A stretch of 64,000 nt of DNA from Xylanimonas protaetiae (GCF_004135385.1 NZ_CP035493.1:1922001-1986000); one strand, 5' to 3'; positions 36,339 to 46,237 are shown, counted from the first letter of the stretch. Notes: a model not told the origin generated them from the sequence alone. A program made the numbers and translations.

Positions 36339-36345
36339 GGGACAA

Positions 36346-36374
36346 AGATTGCGGTCTGATCTATGGATAGGCAA
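36346..36374 (-). promoter_or_regulatory. Promoter of the sulfur-assimilation locus
   Basis: On the minus strand TTGCCT (36374-36369) and CAATCT (36351-36346) are separated by 17 bases, with seven bases to the leader ATG. This is the only AT-rich patch in the region. CATGC-GTG-GCATG at 36327-36339, overlapping the presumed transcription start, could also be an operator. Confidence 0.6.
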
Positions 36375-36481
36375 GACGGTCGCTATGAATGTTCGAATGC
36401 TGGACACCCGTCCCGTTCACCGGTCACCGTCGCGGACCGCCGTCTCGCCTCGGGACGACGGTGCCCCGGTACCCTGCGACG

Positions 36482-36850
36482 GTGGACTTCCTCTACAACG
36501 TCTTCGTCGTCCTGCACTTCGTCGGCTGGGCCATCGTGCTCGGCGGCTACCTCGCGTCCCTGCGCACGCCCGGCCTGTACCGGGGCGTGTTCCACGGCGC
36601 GGCGACGGCCGTCGTCGCCGGCGTCGTGATGATGGGCCTCATCGAGTCCGGCACGGCCGGGCCCGAGGGGATCGACCGGACCAAGCTGGGCGTCAAGCTC
36701 GGCGTGGCGCTCGTCATCGCCGTGCTCGCGTTCCTCGCCCGCCGGCAGGGCCGCAAGGCCGACAACGGCACCGGCGCGGTGACCCCCGGCCTCAAGCACG
36801 CCATCGGCGCGCTCGTGCTGGTCAACATCGTCGTCGCCGTCTTCTGGTGA
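36482..36850 (+). CDS. Small four-helix membrane protein of unknown function
   Basis: A 122-residue hydrophobic protein with helices near residues 2-22 (FLYNVFVVLHFVGWAIVLGGYL), 35-52, 68-85 and 100-120. The HFxGWAxxxGG-like start and FHGAATAVVAGVVMMGL are seen in small actinobacterial integral membrane proteins, but I cannot assign a function. The GTG start is six bases after TACCCT, consistent with a leaderless transcript. It is divergent from the sulfur locus and 36 bases ahead of the DUF456-type gene. Confidence 0.72.
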   Translation: MDFLYNVFVVLHFVGWAIVLGGYLASLRTPGLYRGVFHGAATAVVAGVVMMGLIESGTAGPEGIDRTKLGVKLGVALVIAVLAFLARRQGRKADNGTGAVTPGLKHAIGALVLVNIVVAVFW

Positions 36851-36886
36851 TCCGGTGCGTGCGGCGGTGACGACGGCGGGGCGTCG

Positions 36887-37366
36887 GTGAGCGTCACCGG
36901 CGAGCTGCTCGTCGGGCTGGCGATCCTCGTCGGCCTGGCCGGCACCGTCGTCCAGGTGCTGCCCGGGAACGTCCTGGTGCTCGGCGCCGTCGGCGTGTGG
37001 GCGTGGCAGACCGGCGGCGGCGCGTGGTGGGTCTTCACCGCGGCCGCCGTCGTCGTCGCGCTCGCCGAGCTCGGGCAGTGGCTGCTCGCCGGGCGGCACC
37101 TGCGCAAGGCCGACGTGCCGTTCACGACGATGGCCTGGGCTGGCGTGGCCGGCGTCGTCGGGTTCTTCGTCGTCCCCGTGGTGGGCCTGTTCCTCTTCTT
37201 CGCCCTCGCCGTCTACCTGCTCGAGCTGCGCCGGCGGCGCTCGCGGGCGGCGGCCTGGACCGCCACCAAGGCGGCCCTCCAGGCGACCGGCATCACGATC
37301 CTCGTCCAGCTCGCCGGCGGCCTGCTCGCGACCGCGATCTGGATCGTCGGGCTGTTCCTCACGTAG
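36887..37366 (+). CDS. DUF456 domain membrane protein
   Basis: A 159-residue protein with four membrane helices. The N-terminal LVGLAILVGLAGTVVQVLPGNVLVLGAVGVWAW and the central Gly-rich helix VAGVVGFFVVPVVGLFLFF followed by YLLELRRRRSRAAAWTATKAAL match the DUF456 pattern. The GTG start lies in a short gap after the previous membrane gene, so the two are probably co-transcribed. Function is unknown. Confidence 0.82.
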   Translation: MSVTGELLVGLAILVGLAGTVVQVLPGNVLVLGAVGVWAWQTGGGAWWVFTAAAVVVALAELGQWLLAGRHLRKADVPFTTMAWAGVAGVVGFFVVPVVGLFLFFALAVYLLELRRRRSRAAAWTATKAALQATGITILVQLAGGLLATAIWIVGLFLT

Positions 37367-37371
37367 TCAGT

Positions 37372-37713
37372 TCAGCGCAGCGCGCTCAGGACGCGCGACA
37401 CCGCGAAGCCCGCCACGAACGTCAGCGGGATGGACACCCCGAGCACCGCGACGACGTTCGGCACGAACCGCACGGACCCGCCCCGGGTGACGAGCGCACC
37501 GACCGGCACCGAGACCGACCAGCCGCCGCCCCCGCTGCCCTGCTGGTGCTCGGGGTCCGCCGCCGACGGGCCGGCCGACCCGCCCCCGAAGCCGTAGACC
37601 GCGAGCGCGACCGGGACCGCCTCGGCCCCGTCGATCACGACCTTGTCGCCGTAGGAGATCGTGGCGCCGGCCCGCGTGGCGACCGACGCGAGCTCCAGGA
37701 TGATCTCAGCCAT
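37372..37713 (-). CDS. GerW/YtfJ-like family protein
   Basis: A 113-residue protein matching the YtfJ/GerW family: AEIILELASVATRAGATISYGDKVVIDGAEAVPVALAVYGFGGG, a Gly-rich loop, then GGWSVSVPVGALVTRGGSVRFVPN and a C-terminal membrane helix. The family is named for a spore germination protein of Bacillus, but members are common in non-sporulating actinobacteria, where the role is unknown. It converges on the DUF456 gene with five bases between stops and is divergent from pcrA. Confidence 0.75.
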   Translation of the reverse strand: MAEIILELASVATRAGATISYGDKVVIDGAEAVPVALAVYGFGGGSAGPSAADPEHQQGSGGGGWSVSVPVGALVTRGGSVRFVPNVVAVLGVSIPLTFVAGFAVSRVLSALR

Positions 37714-37813
37714 CCTTCGACGGTAGCCGCGTCGCGCGATCCTCGCCGTCGGCGGGCACCCCCGGGGGCGCGCGGCCCTCTTCGTCGGTGGGCCCGCCTA
37801 GGCTGGGCCTGCG

Positions 37814-40416
37814 ATGACTTCTCTCTTCGATCACCTGCCCCTGCCCGGGTTCGGCGCCGCCGTCTCCGACGACACGGCGCGCCTGCCCTCGACCGCCCCC
37901 CGCTGGGACGCGTGGGAGGACGGCGCGGCCGCCGGCGCCCCCTCCTGGGTGCGCGACGCCGCCACCGCCGTCGGGCCCCGGCCCGACGACGACGAGGAGC
38001 CGCAGCGGCGGGGCCCCTACGCCCACCTGGACCCCGAGGCGCTGCTCGAGGGGCTCAACCCGCAGCAGCGCGCCGCCGTCGAGCACCACGGGACGCCGCT
38101 GCTCATCGTGGCCGGCGCCGGGTCGGGCAAGACGCGTGTGCTGACGCACCGCATCGCCTACCTGCTGGCCACCGGGCGGGCGCGCGCGGGCGAGATCCTG
38201 GCGATCACGTTCACCAACAAGGCCGCGGCCGAGATGCGCGAGCGCGTCGAGCACCTGGTCGGGCCCGCGGCGTCGCGCATGTGGGTGTCGACGTTCCACT
38301 CGGCGTGCGTGCGCATCCTGCGCCGCGAGTACAAGGTGCTGGGGCTGCGGTCGAGCTTCTCGATCTACGACGCCGCCGACAGCCAGCGGCTCGTCACGCT
38401 CGTGACGCGCGAGCTCAACCTGGACCCGAAGAAGTACCCGGCCCGGGGCCTGAGCAACCGGATCAGCGACCTCAAGAACGAGCTCGTCACCCCCGAGGAC
38501 TACGCCGACCAGGGCGACAAGGATCCCGTCCTCTCCGACGTCTACACCCGCTACCAGGCCCGCCTCCAGCAGGCCAGCGCGCTCGACTTCGACGACATCA
38601 TCATGACGACGGTGCAGCTGCTCCAGGCGTTCCCGAACGTCGCCGAGCACTACCGGCGCCGGTTCCGGCACGTGCTCGTCGACGAGTACCAGGACACCAA
38701 CCACGCGCAGTACGTGCTGGTCAAGGAGCTCGTGGGCGCCGCGACGGGGGAGGCGGGCGCGGGCGTCGCGACCGGCGGGGGTCGGACCTCGAGCCCGGCG
38801 AGCTCACCGTCGTCGGCGACGCCGACCAGTCCATCTACGCGTTCCGCGGTGCGACGATCCGCAACATCCAGGAGTTCGAGCAGGACTACACCGACGCGAC
38901 CACGATCCTGCTGGAGCAGAACTACCGCTCCACGCAGAACATCCTCACCGCGGCCAACGCCGTCATCAGCCGCAACGCCGACCGCAAGCCCAAGCGGCTG
39001 TGGACCGCGGCCGGGGCGGGCGCGCAGATCGTCGGGTACGTCGCCGACGACGAGCACCAGGAGGCCCGCTTCGTCGCCGAGGAGATCGACCGCCTCGGCG
39101 ACTCCGACGGCGTGCGCCCGGGCGACGTCGCGATCTTCTACCGGACCAACGCCCAGTCGCGCTCGCTGGAGGAGGTGCTCGTCCGCGTCGGCCTGCCGTA
39201 CAAGGTCGTCGGCGGCACGCGGTTCTACGAGCGCCGCGAGGTCAAGGACGCCATCGCCTACCTGCGCGCCCTGGCCAACCCCGACGACGACGTCAACCTG
39301 CGCCGCGTGCTCAACGTGCCCAAGCGCGGTCTCGGGGACAAGGCCGAGGCGCTGCTCGCGGCGTTCGCGGAGCGCGAGCGGATCTCGTTCGGGGCCGCCG
39401 TCGAGCGGGCCGAGGACGTGCCCGGCATGTCGACGCGCACGCTCAACCCGCTGCGGGTCTTCCGTGACCTCGTGCGCGACCTGCGCGCGATGGTCGAGGC
39501 GGGCGACCCGCCCGCGTCGGTCCTCGGGGCCGTGCTCGACAAGACCGGCTACCTCGCCGAGCTGCGGGCCTCCGACGACCCGCAGGACGCCTCGCGCGTC
39601 GAGAACCTGGCCGAGCTGCACGCCGTCGCGACGGAGTTCAGCGAGACCGACCCCGAGGGGTCGCTCGACGACTTCCTGGAGCGGGTCTCGCTCGTGGCGG
39701 ACTCCGACCAGATCCCGGCCGAGGACGTCGCGGACGGCGACGAACCGAAGGTCGACCAGGGCGTCGTCACCCTGATGACGCTCCACACGGCCAAGGGCCT
39801 GGAGTTCCCCGTCGTGTTCCTCACCGGCATGGAGGACGGCACGTTCCCGCACATGCGGTCGCTGCACGACGACACCGAGCTCGCCGAGGAGCGCCGGCTC
39901 GCGTACGTGGGCATCACGCGGGCGCGCGAGCGGCTCTACGTCTCGCGCGCGGGCATGCGGTCGGCGTGGGGCATGGCGAACGAGATGCCGCCGTCGCGGT
40001 TCCTGGGCGACGTGCCCGAGGACCTGTGGGACTGGCGGCGCAAGGAGTCCTCGACGCAGTACCTGCGCGGGGGCGGCTCGGCATGGGGGTCGCGCGGGTC
40101 GGGCGGCCGCGCATCGTCCACCTGGGGCGAGCGGTCGTCGTCGGGCACCACGGGCGGCTACGGGCCGGGCCGCATCGGGCGGCCCAAGAGCGCCGCGAGC
40201 GAGAGCACGGGCGCGAGGTTCGGCAGCGCCACCCCGCGCAAGGAGGCGGACATCCCGGCGCTCGCCGTGGGGGACCGCGTGACGCACGACGCCTACGGGC
40301 TCGGCAAGGTCGTGGCGGTGGAGGGTGCCGGCCCGAACGCCGTGGCCAAGATCGACTTCGGCTCTGACGGCACGAAGCGGCTGCTGCTGCGGTACTCGCC
40401 GGTCACGAAGCTGTGA
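37814..40416 (+). CDS. pcrA: ATP-dependent DNA helicase PcrA/UvrD (one-base frameshift)
   Basis: Superfamily 1A 3'-5' helicase for replication restart and repair, about 867 residues after correction. Walker A GAGSGKTRVLTHRIAYLLAT, TFTNKAAAEMRERV, LDFDDIIMTTVQLL and VLVDEYQDTNHAQY are in the first frame. From about 38775 the sequence continues in another frame with ELTVVGDADQSIYAFRGA, EQNYRS, KVVGGTRFYERREVKDAIAYL, TLHTAKGLEFPVVF and EERRLAYVGITRA, ending in the UvrD C-terminal domain. One extra G in the G5 run at 38777-38781 restores the join exactly. ATG is nine bases after TAGGCT. The stop overlaps the next GTG (GTGA). Confidence 0.93.
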
Positions 40417-41783
40417 GCACCACCGAGGTGACCGGCAGGGCCGTCGCGCGGTTCGTCGTCTTCTCCGCGCTCGGCCTGTTCCTCTTCCTCGCCCCGATCC
40501 CGACGGGCGACGGGACGTTCAACATCCCGCTCGGCATCGCCATCGGCTGGTTCGAGTCCACCGTGCTGCGGCACGGCGAGGTCGACGTCGCCGTGCTGCT
40601 GCTGCTCGCGGTGACCACCGTGTCGGCGCTCGGGGCGGTCGTCCTCGCGCTCGCGCGGCCCACGTTCCGCGAGGGGTCCGTGCTCGCGCACGCGTTCAGG
40701 ACCGGTCCGGTGTACGTCGTCTCGCGGGTCTTCGCGGCCGTGTTCGCGTGGATGATCTTCACCGGCGTCGGGCCGGAGGTCATCGTCTCCCCGGACACCG
40801 GCGGTGTGATGCAGGGGGTTGCCGCGCACCTCATCGCCGTGTTCGTGTTCCTCGGGTTCGCCATCCCGATCCTCACGGACTTCGGCGTCATGGAGTTCGC
40901 CGGCGCGCTCGTCGCGCGCACCGTGCGGCGCCTGTTCACGCTGCCGGGGCGGTCCTCGGTGGACCTCATGGCGTCGTGGTTCGGCTCGTCGGTCGCGTCC
41001 GTCATCCTCACGCGCGGCCAGCACGAGAAGGGGTACTACACGGGGCGCGAGGCCGCCGTGATCTGCACGAACTTCGCCTTCGTGTCCCTGCCGTTCTCGT
41101 TCGTCGTCGCCGGCTTCATCGGCATCGAGGACGACTTCCTGCCCTGGTACCTCATCATCTGCGTCGTCTGCGTCCTGCTCGCGCTGGTCACGCCACGGAT
41201 CTGGCCGCTGCGCGGCCTGCCCGACACGTTCGTGGACGGCTCGCCCGCGGACGCCTCGCGCACCCAGGCCGAGGAGGCCGTCCCCGACGGCGTCCCGGCG
41301 GCCCGCTGGGGGCTGCGGCTCGCCACGGAGCGCGCGTCGCGGACGCGCCTGCGCGACGTCGCCGTGACGGGACTGCGCACCTGGGTCGACATCTACGCCG
41401 ACCTCATCCCGCTCATCCTCGCGTGGGGCACCATCGCCGTCGCGATCTTCGAGTTCACGCCGGTCTTCCAGTGGCTCTCGACGCCGATGGGCTGGTACCT
41501 GGGCCTCTTCGGCATCGGCGACGCGATGACGTACGCGCCCGCGACGCTCATCGGGTTCGCCGACATGTTCCTGCCCTCGTTGCTGCTCGGCGACGCCGAG
41601 CGCACCACGCAGCTCGTCCTCGGCGCCCTGTCGATCGTGCAGATCGTCTACATGACCGAGACGGGCGTGACCATCCTCAAGTCGAGGATGCCGCTGAACC
41701 TCGGCAAGCTCTTCGCGGTCTTCCTGATCCGCACGCTCGTCGCCATCCCGGTGCTGGCCGGGCTCGTCTGGCTGGTCTTCTGA
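40413..41783 (+). CDS. YjiH-type membrane protein (nucleoside recognition/gate family)
   Basis: Integral membrane protein of 456 residues with about ten helices. It has the YjiH layout: LFLFLAPIPTGDGTFNIPLGIAIGW near the N-terminus, SVDLMASWFGSSVASVILTRGQHEKGYYTGREAAVICTNFAFVSLPFSFVV in the middle, and a C-terminal gate-like half (IPLILAWGTIAVAIFEFTPVFQWLSTPMGWYLGLFG). Relatives are called nucleoside recognition or gate-domain proteins, but no transport substrate has been shown for most of them. It overlaps pcrA by four bases, so it may be co-expressed with the helicase by coupling. Confidence 0.85.
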   Translation: MSTTEVTGRAVARFVVFSALGLFLFLAPIPTGDGTFNIPLGIAIGWFESTVLRHGEVDVAVLLLLAVTTVSALGAVVLALARPTFREGSVLAHAFRTGPVYVVSRVFAAVFAWMIFTGVGPEVIVSPDTGGVMQGVAAHLIAVFVFLGFAIPILTDFGVMEFAGALVARTVRRLFTLPGRSSVDLMASWFGSSVASVILTRGQHEKGYYTGREAAVICTNFAFVSLPFSFVVAGFIGIEDDFLPWYLIICVVCVLLALVTPRIWPLRGLPDTFVDGSPADASRTQAEEAVPDGVPAARWGLRLATERASRTRLRDVAVTGLRTWVDIYADLIPLILAWGTIAVAIFEFTPVFQWLSTPMGWYLGLFGIGDAMTYAPATLIGFADMFLPSLLLGDAERTTQLVLGALSIVQIVYMTETGVTILKSRMPLNLGKLFAVFLIRTLVAIPVLAGLVWLVF

Positions 41784-41785
41784 CC

Positions 41786-42220
41786 GCCGTCTGGCAGCTC
41801 AACGTCCGCTCGACCTTCTTCCTCTCGCAGCACTTCGCCCGGATCGCGCGGGACGGAGGGACGGGCGGCGCGATCGTCAACATCGCCTCGCAGGCGGGGC
41901 TCGTCGCCCTGCCCGGCGAGGCCTCGTACTGCACGGCCAAGGCCGCCGTCGTCCACCTGACGAGGTGCCTCGCCGTCGAGTGGGGCGAGCTCGGCATCCG
42001 CGTCAACGCCGTCGCGCCGACGTTCGTCGAGACCGACGGCACCGCGCGCGTGCTCGGCGACCCGGAGCGTCGCGCCGACGTCGAGGAGCGCGTCGCCGCG
42101 CTGCACCGCGTCGGGCGGCCGGAGGAGGTCGCGTCGGCGGTGGTGTACCTGGCGTCGCCGGCGTCGTCGCTCGTGACGGGCGTGACGCTGCCGGTGGACG
42201 GCGGGTGGACGGCGCGCTGA
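41786..42220 (+). pseudogene. C-terminal fragment of a short-chain dehydrogenase/reductase
   Basis: The frame encodes the second half of an SDR: LNVRSTFFLSQHFARIA, IVNIASQAGLVALPGEASYCTAKAAVVHLTRCLAVEWGELGIRVNAVAPTFVETDG and SSLVTGVTLPVDGGW. The catalytic Ser, Tyr and Lys (YCTAK) are present, but the Rossmann N-terminus with TGxxxGIG and NNAG (about 100 residues) is absent. Homology starts immediately at the yjiH stop, with no start codon or ribosome site. It looks like the remnant of a deletion rather than a working gene. Confidence 0.85.
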
Positions 42221-42263
42221 CGGACCCGGTCGCGGCGCTGCCCCGACGCGGCGCCCGGCGTGA

Positions 42264-42281
42264 GACCGCCGCCCGGCGGTC
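42264..42281. terminator. Hairpin between convergent SDR fragment and Clp-N gene
   Basis: GACCGCC-GCCC-GGCGGTC forms a 7-bp stem in the 81-base gap between the SDR fragment and the opposing stop at 42302. It could end transcripts from either side. Confidence 0.5.
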
Positions 42282-42301
42282 GCGTCGGGCGGGTCGCGTC
42301 G

Positions 42302-42862
42302 TCAGGCGGCGGCGTCGGCCGTGCGCTCCAGCGCATTGCGGAGCGCGGGGAGGTCGACGCCGGACTCGGCGGCGGCGGCCGCGAGGATCCGGCCGCCGGG
42401 GGAGTCCGCGCGCAGGATGCCGAGCAGGAGGTGCCGCGTCTCGATCGTCTTCGCCTTGAGCCGGATCGCCTCGCGCAGCGCGAGCTCGATCGCCTTCATG
42501 GCGTCCTGGGTGAAGGACAGGTGCCCCCGGCGCCCCGTGCGCCCGGCGGAGGAGGCGCGGTCCAGGGCGCCCTCCCCGAACACGGCGTCCGCCTTCTCCC
42601 GGACGGCGTCCAGGTCGATGCCGAGCGCGGCGAGGGCCGCGCCGTCGAGGTCGTCCTCCGACGCGATCGTCGCGCGGGCGCGCCGCGCGACGTCGCCGGC
42701 GTCGAGCCCCGCCCCGGTGACGGCGGAGCGGGCCGGGCCGTCGGCCTCGAGCAGCACCGCGAGGAGGTGGCGGGTGTCGATCTGCGTGGAGCGCGTCTCG
42801 CGCGCGACCGTCTGCGCCTCGATCACGGCGAGGCGGGCGTCCTGGGTGAACCTCTCGAACAT
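42302..42862 (-). CDS. Clp protease N-terminal (Clp-N) domain protein
   Basis: A 186-residue protein made of Clp-N repeats without an AAA+ ATPase: MFERFTQDARLAVIEAQTVARE with TRHLLAVLLEAD in the first half and LSFTQDAMKAIELALREAIRLKAKTIETRHLLLGILRA in the second. Stand-alone Clp-N proteins are thought to act as adaptors or regulators for Clp proteases. I choose ATG 42862, seven bases after GGGAAGG; an ATG two codons upstream overlaps the stop of the HTH gene (ATGA). The HTH + Clp-N pairing is recurrent in actinobacteria. Confidence 0.88.
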   Translation of the reverse strand: MFERFTQDARLAVIEAQTVARETRSTQIDTRHLLAVLLEADGPARSAVTGAGLDAGDVARRARATIASEDDLDGAALAALGIDLDAVREKADAVFGEGALDRASSAGRTGRRGHLSFTQDAMKAIELALREAIRLKAKTIETRHLLLGILRADSPGGRILAAAAAESGVDLPALRNALERTADAAA

Positions 42863-42864
42863 GG

Positions 42865-43074
42865 TCATGCCTTCCCGTGCTTCTTGTGCGCGGCCTGCTT
42901 GCTGACGCCGAGCGCCGACGCGATCTGCTCCCACGACCAGCCGAGGGACCGGGCGCGGCGCACCTGGAGGACCTCGAGCCGGTCGGCGAGCTCGCGCAAC
43001 GCCCGCACCGCACGCAGGCCCTGCTGAGGGTCGTCGCCGGCGGCTGCGCCGACGAGGGTCTGCTGACTGTCCAT
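42865..43074 (-). CDS. Small helix-turn-helix regulator paired with Clp-N
   Basis: A 69-residue protein with a helical first half (LRAVRALRELADRLEVLQVRRAR) and a C-terminal helix-turn-helix, LGWSWEQIASALGVSKQAAHKKHGK, like AsnC or sigma-4 type DNA-binding helices. It overlaps or abuts the Clp-N gene and is preceded by a set of GTTGAC half-sites that make a good autoregulatory operator. Target and signal are unknown; control of its own two-gene unit is likely. Confidence 0.85.
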   Translation of the reverse strand: MDSQQTLVGAAAGDDPQQGLRAVRALRELADRLEVLQVRRARSLGWSWEQIASALGVSKQAAHKKHGKA

Positions 43075-43087
43075 GCCGTCAACATAG

Positions 43088-43121
43088 GTTGACGCGCGGG
43101 CTGCTGTCAACCCACGTTGAC
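43088..43121. promoter_or_regulatory. GTTGAC half-sites upstream of the HTH/Clp-N pair
   Basis: GTCAAC-CCAC-GTTGAC at 43106-43121 is a perfect palindrome, and a third GTTGAC lies at 43088-43093. The first half-site is 14 bases from the HTH start codon. The likely binder is the HTH protein itself. Confidence 0.65.
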
Positions 43122-43218
43122 GTAAGGGCGTGCGGCGTCGTCGGCGATCGGAACGTGCGGTCGGGATCGGAGCGTGCGCTTGATCGCACGGTCCGATCCG
43201 CAGAGCACGTCCCGATCG

Positions 43219-43866
43219 CTACCGGGTCTGCGCCGACCCGTGAGCGGGCGCCGCGTTCCGCGGCCCGTCGGCGGTGCGGCGCTCGCGGCCCAGGCGGGCG
43301 AGCCGGCGCGTCTGCCGCCAGCGCGAGAACCGGGTGCCCTGCTGCACCAGAGCACCGAGCAGCACCGCGAAGACGACGGCGATGGCCGCCCCCCAGACGG
43401 GGTGGTCGGCGATCCGGCCGCCGAGCGAGCCGAGCCCCGCGTAGACGGCGGCCCAGACGGCGCAGGCGACGACGTCGTACGCGACGAAGCGCCGCAGCGG
43501 GTAGCGGCCGAGGCCGAGGGCGATGATGACGGGCGCCCGACCGCCGGGCACGAGCCGCCCGGTGACGACGGCGCTGAACGCGTTGAGGTGGAGCTTGCGC
43601 TCAGCCTGGTGGACCCGCGCCGCGAACGCCCGCCGGTCGATCCACCCGCGGAGGCGTCGGGCGCCGAGCCGTGCCTCCAGCAGGAGGACGGTGTCGCCGA
43701 GCACGGAGGCGATCCATGCGATGAGGAAGATGACGAGGACGTCGGCCCGCGAGCCGTGGGCGAGGGCCGCGGCCCCGCTGACCATCTCTCCCGTCGGCAG
43801 GAACGGGATGGCCGACCCGACCGTGACGGCCACGAAGAGCAGCACGTGCCCGCCGACCAGATTCAC
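43219..43866 (-). CDS. DedA family membrane protein
   Basis: A 215-residue SNARE-associated/DedA-type protein: LPFLPTGEMVSGAAALAHG near residue 20, LGDTVLLLEARLGARRLRGW, the VTGRLVPGGRAPVIIALGLGRYPLRRFVAYDVVACAVWAAVYAGLG motif, two C-terminal helices and a basic tail. Members support membrane lipid and proton-motive-force homeostasis and act as lipid flippases. The start is GTG at 43866. Single gene, divergent from sucC. The 97-base gap downstream toward the HTH gene shows no further gene. Confidence 0.88.
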   Translation of the reverse strand: MNLVGGHVLLFVAVTVGSAIPFLPTGEMVSGAAALAHGSRADVLVIFLIAWIASVLGDTVLLLEARLGARRLRGWIDRRAFAARVHQAERKLHLNAFSAVVTGRLVPGGRAPVIIALGLGRYPLRRFVAYDVVACAVWAAVYAGLGSLGGRIADHPVWGAAIAVVFAVLLGALVQQGTRFSRWRQTRRLARLGRERRTADGPRNAAPAHGSAQTR

Positions 43867-44010
43867 CCCCAGATCGTAGGCAGCGCGCGAGCGTCGGCCG
43901 GCCCGCGGAGCGCTGGGTGACCGGCCCGCGCCCGGCGGCGTGGCTCCCGTCACGTTCCGTTCCCCGGTCCGGGGTTCTGCGCACGACGGAGGCGGGGCTA
44001 CCCTTGCCGC

Positions 44011-44032
44011 GATGTCTTGACGTCGAGACATC
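44011..44032. promoter_or_regulatory. 22-bp palindrome upstream of sucCD
   Basis: Arms GATGTCT and AGACATC flank TGACGTCG; the inner GACGTC continues the symmetry with one mismatched pair. It lies six bases after TACCCT, a good -10 box, and so covers the expected transcription start, 28 bases before the sucC GTG. A repressor site is likely. Confidence 0.55.
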
Positions 44033-44059
44033 GTCCCGAGGACGGAAGGACGCAGCAGG

Positions 44060-45250
44060 GTGGACCTGTTCGAGTACCAGGCGCGCGACATGTTCGAGAA
44101 GCACGGGGTCCCCGTGCTCGGCGGTGTCGTCGCGACGACTCCGGAAGAGGCCCGGGCAGCGGCCGAGAAGCTGGGTGGCGGCACTGTCGTCGTCAAGGCC
44201 CAGGTCAAGACGGGTGGCCGCGGCAAGGCCGGCGGCGTCAAGCTCGCCCACTCGCCGGCCGAGGCCGCCGAGAAGGCCGAGCAGATCCTCGGCATGGACA
44301 TCAAGGGCCACACGGTCCACCGCGTGATGATCGCCGAGGGCGCCAAGATCGCCGAGGAGTTCTACTTCTCGGTGCTGCTGGACCGCGCGAACCGCAGCTA
44401 CCTGGCCATGTGCTCGGTCGAGGGCGGCATGGAGATCGAGCAGCTCGCCGTCGAGCGTCCGGAGGCGCTGGCCCGCGTGGTCGTCGACCCCATCGTGGGC
44501 ATCGACGACGCCAAGGCCGCCGAGATCGTCGCCACCGCGAACTTCCCCGAGGAGCTCCACGCCGACGTCGCCGCCGTCATCCAGAAGCTCTGGGGCGTGT
44601 TCACGGCCGAGGACGCCACGCTCGTCGAGGTGAACCCGCTGGTCCGCACCGAGGACGGCGCGATCGTCGCCCTCGACGGCAAGGTCACGCTGGACGACAA
44701 CGCCTCCGAGGTGCGCCACCCCGACCACGAGGAGCTCGAGGACAAGGCGTCCTCCGACCCGCTCGAGGCGAAGGCCAAGGCGCACGGCCTCAACTACGTC
44801 AAGCTCGACGGCGAGGTCGGCATCATCGGCAACGGCGCGGGCCTGGTCATGTCCACGCTCGACGTCGTCGCCTACGCGGGCGAGAACCACGGCGGCGTGA
44901 AGCCCGCCAACTTCCTCGACATCGGCGGCGGCGCCAACGCGCAGGTCATGGCCGCGGGTCTCGACGTCATCCTGAACGACCCCCAGGTCAAGTCGGTGTT
45001 CGTCAACGTGTTCGGCGGCATCACCGCGTGCGACGAGGTCGCCAAGGGCATCGTGGGCGCGCTCGAGATCCTCGGCGACGAGGCCTCCAAGCCGCTGGTC
45101 GTGCGCCTCGACGGCAACAACGTGGACCTCGGCCGCGCGATCCTGCGCGAGGCGAACCACCCGCTCGTCACGCTCGCCGAGACCATGGACGGCGGCGCGG
45201 AGAAGGCCGCCGAGCTGGCCGCTGCCGCCGCCGCTCCGGCCGCCGTCTGA
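44060..45250 (+). CDS. sucC: Succinyl-CoA synthetase, beta subunit
   Basis: ADP-forming succinate-CoA ligase beta chain of the TCA cycle, 396 residues. ATP-grasp region with [19 protein letters not shown] at the start, [21 protein letters not shown] near residue 45, [11 protein letters not shown] and [19 protein letters not shown], where the last part faces the alpha subunit. The start is GTG with GGAAGGA upstream at a longish distance. A palindrome overlaps its promoter. sucD follows after 37 bases. The C-terminal Ala-rich tail ([14 protein letters not shown]) is slightly longer than in enterobacteria. Confidence 0.97.
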   Translation: MDLFEYQARDMFEKHGVPVLGGVVATTPEEARAAAEKLGGGTVVVKAQVKTGGRGKAGGVKLAHSPAEAAEKAEQILGMDIKGHTVHRVMIAEGAKIAEEFYFSVLLDRANRSYLAMCSVEGGMEIEQLAVERPEALARVVVDPIVGIDDAKAAEIVATANFPEELHADVAAVIQKLWGVFTAEDATLVEVNPLVRTEDGAIVALDGKVTLDDNASEVRHPDHEELEDKASSDPLEAKAKAHGLNYVKLDGEVGIIGNGAGLVMSTLDVVAYAGENHGGVKPANFLDIGGGANAQVMAAGLDVILNDPQVKSVFVNVFGGITACDEVAKGIVGALEILGDEASKPLVVRLDGNNVDLGRAILREANHPLVTLAETMDGGAEKAAELAAAAAAPAAV

Positions 45251-45287
45251 CCCCGCCCGCCGAACGCAGAGACCTGAAAGCGAAGCA

Positions 45288-46184
<897 letters not shown>

Positions 46185-46194
46185 TCCCGCACCC

Positions 46195-46237
46195 GACGAC
46201 GGCGCCCTGGGTCCCCGCGACCCAGGGCGCCGTCGTC
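46195..46237 (+). terminator. Strong terminator after sucCD
   Basis: Perfect 19-bp stem (GACGACGGCGCCCTGGGTC and its complement) with loop CCCGC, starting 11 bases after the sucD stop. It isolates sucCD from the DUF6350 gene. Confidence 0.9.

Noticed and set aside
36327-36339. CATGC-GTG-GCATG palindrome as a main operator
   Set aside because: It overlaps the leader ORF start, where codons ATG CCA CGC ATG force much of the symmetry. Mentioned under the promoter but not claimed as a separate regulatory site.
44051-44060. A programmed frameshift or non-standard start at sucC
   Set aside because: The GTG start and reading frame are normal throughout; no break is present.
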